Assembly: GCA_018716365.1 (NCBI GenBank)
Contig: DVKA01000138.1
Location: 1 to 16,005, forward strand
DNA from: Candidatus Caccocola faecipullorum
GTDB taxonomy: Bacteria; Synergistota; Synergistia; Synergistales; Synergistaceae
DNA: 16,005 nucleotides
Direction of reading: 5' to 3'
Below the pieces are notes generated by a model. That model was not told the DNA's origin and did no database searches. It saw only the letters and a list, made by a program, of their open reading frames with translations. Each line of letters begins with the position of its first letter. Positions within the stretch are counted from its first letter, which is position 1. Positions 14,260-16,005 of the stretch are shown here, one piece after another. The position numbers and the translations under genes were made by a program.

Positions 14260-14479
14260 GTCATTCCGCGCTCCGACGCGGCACGCTGTCCGCACTGCGG
14301 ACATGACAGATTTCTTCAGCGTGCCGCTAGTGCCGAGTGCGTCTTTCGGCGGACGCGGAATCCAGCGGCTTTTAACTCCCTGCGCTTCGGTGTTCAACGC
14401 CGCTGGATGCCGGGTCAAGCCCGGCATGACGGGAATGCCGGCCGCGCTGACGAGTTGTTGCGCCGGAGCGCGGCATGAC
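14260..14479. mobile_element. 220-bp nested palindromic element with terminal inverted repeats (MITE-like)
   Basis: The ends form an imperfect inverted repeat of about 20 bp: GTCATTCCGCGCTCCGACGC at 14260-14279 and the complement of GTCATGCCGCGCTCCGGCGC at 14460-14479 (18 of 20 identical). Inside are further pairs: 14279-14288 with 14317-14326, 14288-14293 with 14297-14302, 14360-14369 with 14399-14408, and gccggg-tcaa-gcccggc around 14409-14425. The GTCAT…GGATGCCGGGTCAAGCCCGGCATGAC style is that of dispersed palindromic repeats I recall from many bacterial genomes. There is no transposase gene and no clear target-site duplication. It ends 10 nt after the stop of the GLUG-repeat gene and may also act as its transcript end. 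Confidence 0.55.
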
Positions 14480-14488
14480 ATTAACGCT

Positions 14489-16005
14489 TTACTTCTTTCT
14501 GCGGAAAAGCAGTGGAACGACCGCGAGCAGCGCGAGAGCGCCGAAGCCCGCGGAGCATCCGCCGCCGCCACCGCCGCCGCCTGTGGAGCCGGAGCCGCCC
14601 GACGTGCCGGGCTGCGAAGGCGCGGCCTCGGACGTTACTGTTACGGGCAGCGTGAAGGCGAAATCAGTTGGGTTAGTAGTGTACGCCGGAGTGGACGACA
14701 GCGTGCTGAAATCCGTCGCGTAAAGTTCCGCGGTGATTTTTATTTCAGTCGAGCCTGCGGCCCCGGCCTTGACGGTGTATGTTCCCGCCTCCGCGCCTTC
14801 CGTTATCTCCGTGATTACGTTTGTGTCGTAGCCGGTGAAAACTATCTCGCGCACCGCGCCGGAGGTCTTGTCGAAAGCGTTCTCTGGCGTTCCCGGCCCT
14901 GTCGTGAGCTTTATCGTTGCAGTTTCACCTTTGGTTATCGTGCTTCGGTCTATAGAAGCCGAGAGCGACGTGACAACGTTGGCGTCATCATCAAGCCCCG
15001 TTACGCCGTCCTGGTCGCCGCCGAACACGCCATCCTCCGGCATATTATCGTGTTTCACCCATGCGCAGTTCGTTACAGTGCCGGTGGGGTTCATTGGTAC
15101 GATGGCGGCGATGTCGCCGGGTCCCCGCATGGTTATGCTCTCCGCCTTTACGATACAGTTTTCCAAAGTGCCGTGATTCTCTCCCGCAATACCGCCTGCA
15201 CAGTTGCTCTGCGCCGTTATTTTGGAATAGCTTACGCAGTTCGACACGGTGCCGTAAGTGTTATAGCCTACTATGCCGCCTGCGTGTGTCATAGAGAAAT
15301 TGCCTTCATTATACGCTTCGACGCTGCCGCGGCTGGTGCAGTTATTTATCTTGCCGCCTAGGTTATAGCCTGCGATGCCGCCAACAGAGTTGTAAGTGCC
15401 GTTGCCGCCGCCGATAGTTGATTTTACGCCGCCTGAGCTTTCACAGTTCACGACTTTGCCGCCGCTGCTGATGTATCCTGCAATACCTCCGACAAAATCA
15501 CGTTCGTCGGATTTGTCCAGACTTTCGGTTGCATTTTCCGTGGTGACAGCGACGGAACTTTTGCAGTTTTCAACGGAACCGTTTCCAACGTATCCGACAA
15601 TACCGCCCGCATAGACTTCCAAGACGTCGCACTTCACTGTTACAGAACCCGACACGGTAACGTTTTTCACTGCGCCGCCGCCGATATACCCGAAGAGACC
15701 GGCGTACAGGTGGTCTCCGGCTGCATCCGTTATATTCACTGTGAGGCCTTTTATCTCGTGTCCGCGCCCGTCGAACGTCCCAGCGTATTTGTTCGTCCCG
15801 TCGCCTATCGGCGTCCAGTTTGACTGTCCTTCTTCTACGGCAGGTAAAGTTATGTTATTCGTGAGCCTGGCGTTAGAATTTAACGTTATCCCGTCGCTGT
15901 CGTCGCCGTCGTTCACGCCGTCGCGGAAGGCCGCGAGATCCTTCGCGTCTTCAATCAGATAATATCCGTCCGTGTCCTTCGTGAGCGTGCCGTTCGCGGC
16001 GAAGG
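14489..16005 (-). CDS. GLUG-repeat surface protein with Synerg-CTERM sorting signal (5' part outside window)
   Basis: The frame stays open to the right edge, so the N-terminus with its expected signal peptide is missing; 504 residues are visible. The order is: a module ending in YYLIEDAKDLAAFRDGVNDG…LTNNITLP, which resembles the conserved lead-in of GLUG/adhesin-like proteins; six GLUG repeats (for example YAGGIVGYVGNGSVENC and HAGGIVGYNTYGTVSNC); a segment with Ig-like character (ANVVTSLSASIDRSTITKGETATIKL… to …FAFTLPVTV); a Ser/Gly linker with eight glycines; then CSAGFGALALLAVVPLLFRRKK. The C-terminus fits the Synerg-CTERM signal, so the protein should be exported and anchored at the cell surface. 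An internal GTG at 15916 is not the real start, because the preceding 29 codons clearly belong to the protein. Ligand and role, adhesion or otherwise, are unknown. Confidence 0.9.
   Translation of the reverse strand, partial: FAANGTLTKDTDGYYLIEDAKDLAAFRDGVNDGDDSDGITLNSNARLTNNITLPAVEEGQSNWTPIGDGTNKYAGTFDGRGHEIKGLTVNITDAAGDHLYAGLFGYIGGGAVKNVTVSGSVTVKCDVLEVYAGGIVGYVGNGSVENCKSSVAVTTENATESLDKSDERDFVGGIAGYISSGGKVVNCESSGGVKSTIGGGNGTYNSVGGIAGYNLGGKINNCTSRGSVEAYNEGNFSMTHAGGIVGYNTYGTVSNCVSYSKITAQSNCAGGIAGENHGTLENCIVKAESITMRGPGDIAAIVPMNPTGTVTNCAWVKHDNMPEDGVFGGDQDGVTGLDDDANVVTSLSASIDRSTITKGETATIKLTTGPGTPENAFDKTSGAVREIVFTGYDTNVITEITEGAEAGTYTVKAGAAGSTEIKITAELYATDFSTLSSTPAYTTNPTDFAFTLPVTVTSEAAPSQPGTSGGSGSTGGGGGGGGCSAGFGALALLAVVPLLFRRKK
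14492..14581 (-). other. Synerg-CTERM protein-sorting signal
   Basis: The last 30 codons encode Gly8, Cys, then SAGFGALALLAVVPLLF and the basic end RRKK: a Gly-rich linker, an invariant-looking cysteine, one transmembrane helix and a positive tail. The same layout defines GlyGly-CTERM-like signals processed by rhombosortase-type proteases; the Synergistota version carries the CSAGFGALALL core. The glycine run is a GGN trinucleotide repeat in DNA and may vary in length. Confidence 0.85.
15143..15706 (-). repeat. Six tandem GLUG repeats within the surface protein
   Basis: Repeat cores, in protein order, are YAGLFGYIGGGAVKNVTV, YAGGIVGYVGNGSVENCKS, FVGGIAGYISSGGKVVNCES, SVGGIAGYNLGGKINNCTS, HAGGIVGYNTYGTVSNCVS and CAGGIAGENHGTLENCIV. 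Repeats 2-6 share GG(I)(V/A)G(Y/E)…(V/I/L)xNC, with a cysteine after the asparagine; repeat 1 has NV instead. The spacing of about 30-40 residues is irregular because loops of different length join the cores. Such repeats are expected to stack as beta-strands. Confidence 0.85.

Larger units (their letters stand above)
13526..14488. other. Hairpin-rich intergenic region, no convincing gene
   Basis: About 960 nt lie between the PPDK-like pair and the GLUG-repeat gene. Open frames here are GC-rich, arginine- or proline-heavy translations without family features or ribosome-binding sites. The region holds the probable promoter near 13600, a minus-strand terminator (13806-13847), two 32-nt repeats (13914, 14028), a run of hairpins (14062-14227) and a nested palindromic element (14260-14479). 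An AT-rich strip (14221-14259) separates the last two. It may encode a structured RNA, or it may be debris of repeats. Confidence 0.6.

Noticed and set aside
14303..15361. A 352-codon + strand frame over the palindromic element and the surface-protein gene
   Set aside because: It is antisense to the GLUG-repeat protein, has no motifs and begins inside the palindromic repeat.

Overview
The window looks like chromosomal DNA from a GC-rich anaerobe of the phylum Synergistota. The strongest pointer is the protein encoded at the right edge. It ends in a run of eight glycines, a cysteine, a short hydrophobic helix and a basic tail (Gly8-CSAGFGALALLAVVPLLFRRKK), which is the form of the Synerg-CTERM sorting signal typical of that phylum. 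A double-cubane-type reductase with its ATP-driven activator, and two separate amino-acid/organic-anion type ABC importers, fit an anaerobic amino-acid fermenter. Genus cannot be fixed from sequence reading alone.

Region 1 (1-4423, + strand) is the end of an operon that starts before the window. It holds a NitT/TauT-type substrate-binding protein (5' truncated), an intercistronic hairpin, a permease, an ATPase that overlaps the permease by 4 nt, a YjiM-like double-cubane-cluster reductase, and a YjiL/HgdC-like activator that overlaps the reductase by 1 nt. A clear rho-independent terminator closes it. The tight spacing suggests that the importer and the reductase serve one pathway, with a substrate that cannot be named here.

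Region 2 (4467-10024, + strand) is a complete unit: a near-perfect sigma-70 promoter with a 12-bp palindrome at the expected transcription start, an IclR-family regulator, then a branched-chain-amino-acid-type (Liv/HAAT) transporter in the order ATPase (livG-like), ATPase (livF-like), binding protein (livJ/K-like), permease (livH-like), permease (livM-like). A hairpin region follows the binding-protein gene. A bidirectional terminator separates the unit from the convergent genes beyond it.

Region 3 (10048-13525, - strand) holds two tandem, closely coupled paralogues of about 580 residues. Each has the N-terminal ATP-grasp domain of PEP synthase/pyruvate phosphate dikinase. Neither shows the phospho-histidine swivel motif or a PEP-binding barrel. 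Both share a conserved C-terminal segment of about 190 residues with PGR(I/W)GSS and SYGTHFF motifs. Their biochemical role is open, and this is the most interesting gene pair in the window.

Region 4 (13526-14488) has no convincing gene. It is crowded with hairpins and contains a strong minus-strand terminator with no obvious gene of its own, two 32-nt repeats shaped like degenerate type I-C CRISPR repeats, and a 220-bp nested palindromic element.

Region 5 (14489-16005, - strand) is the 3' part of a surface protein with six GLUG repeats, an Ig-like segment and the Synerg-CTERM signal.
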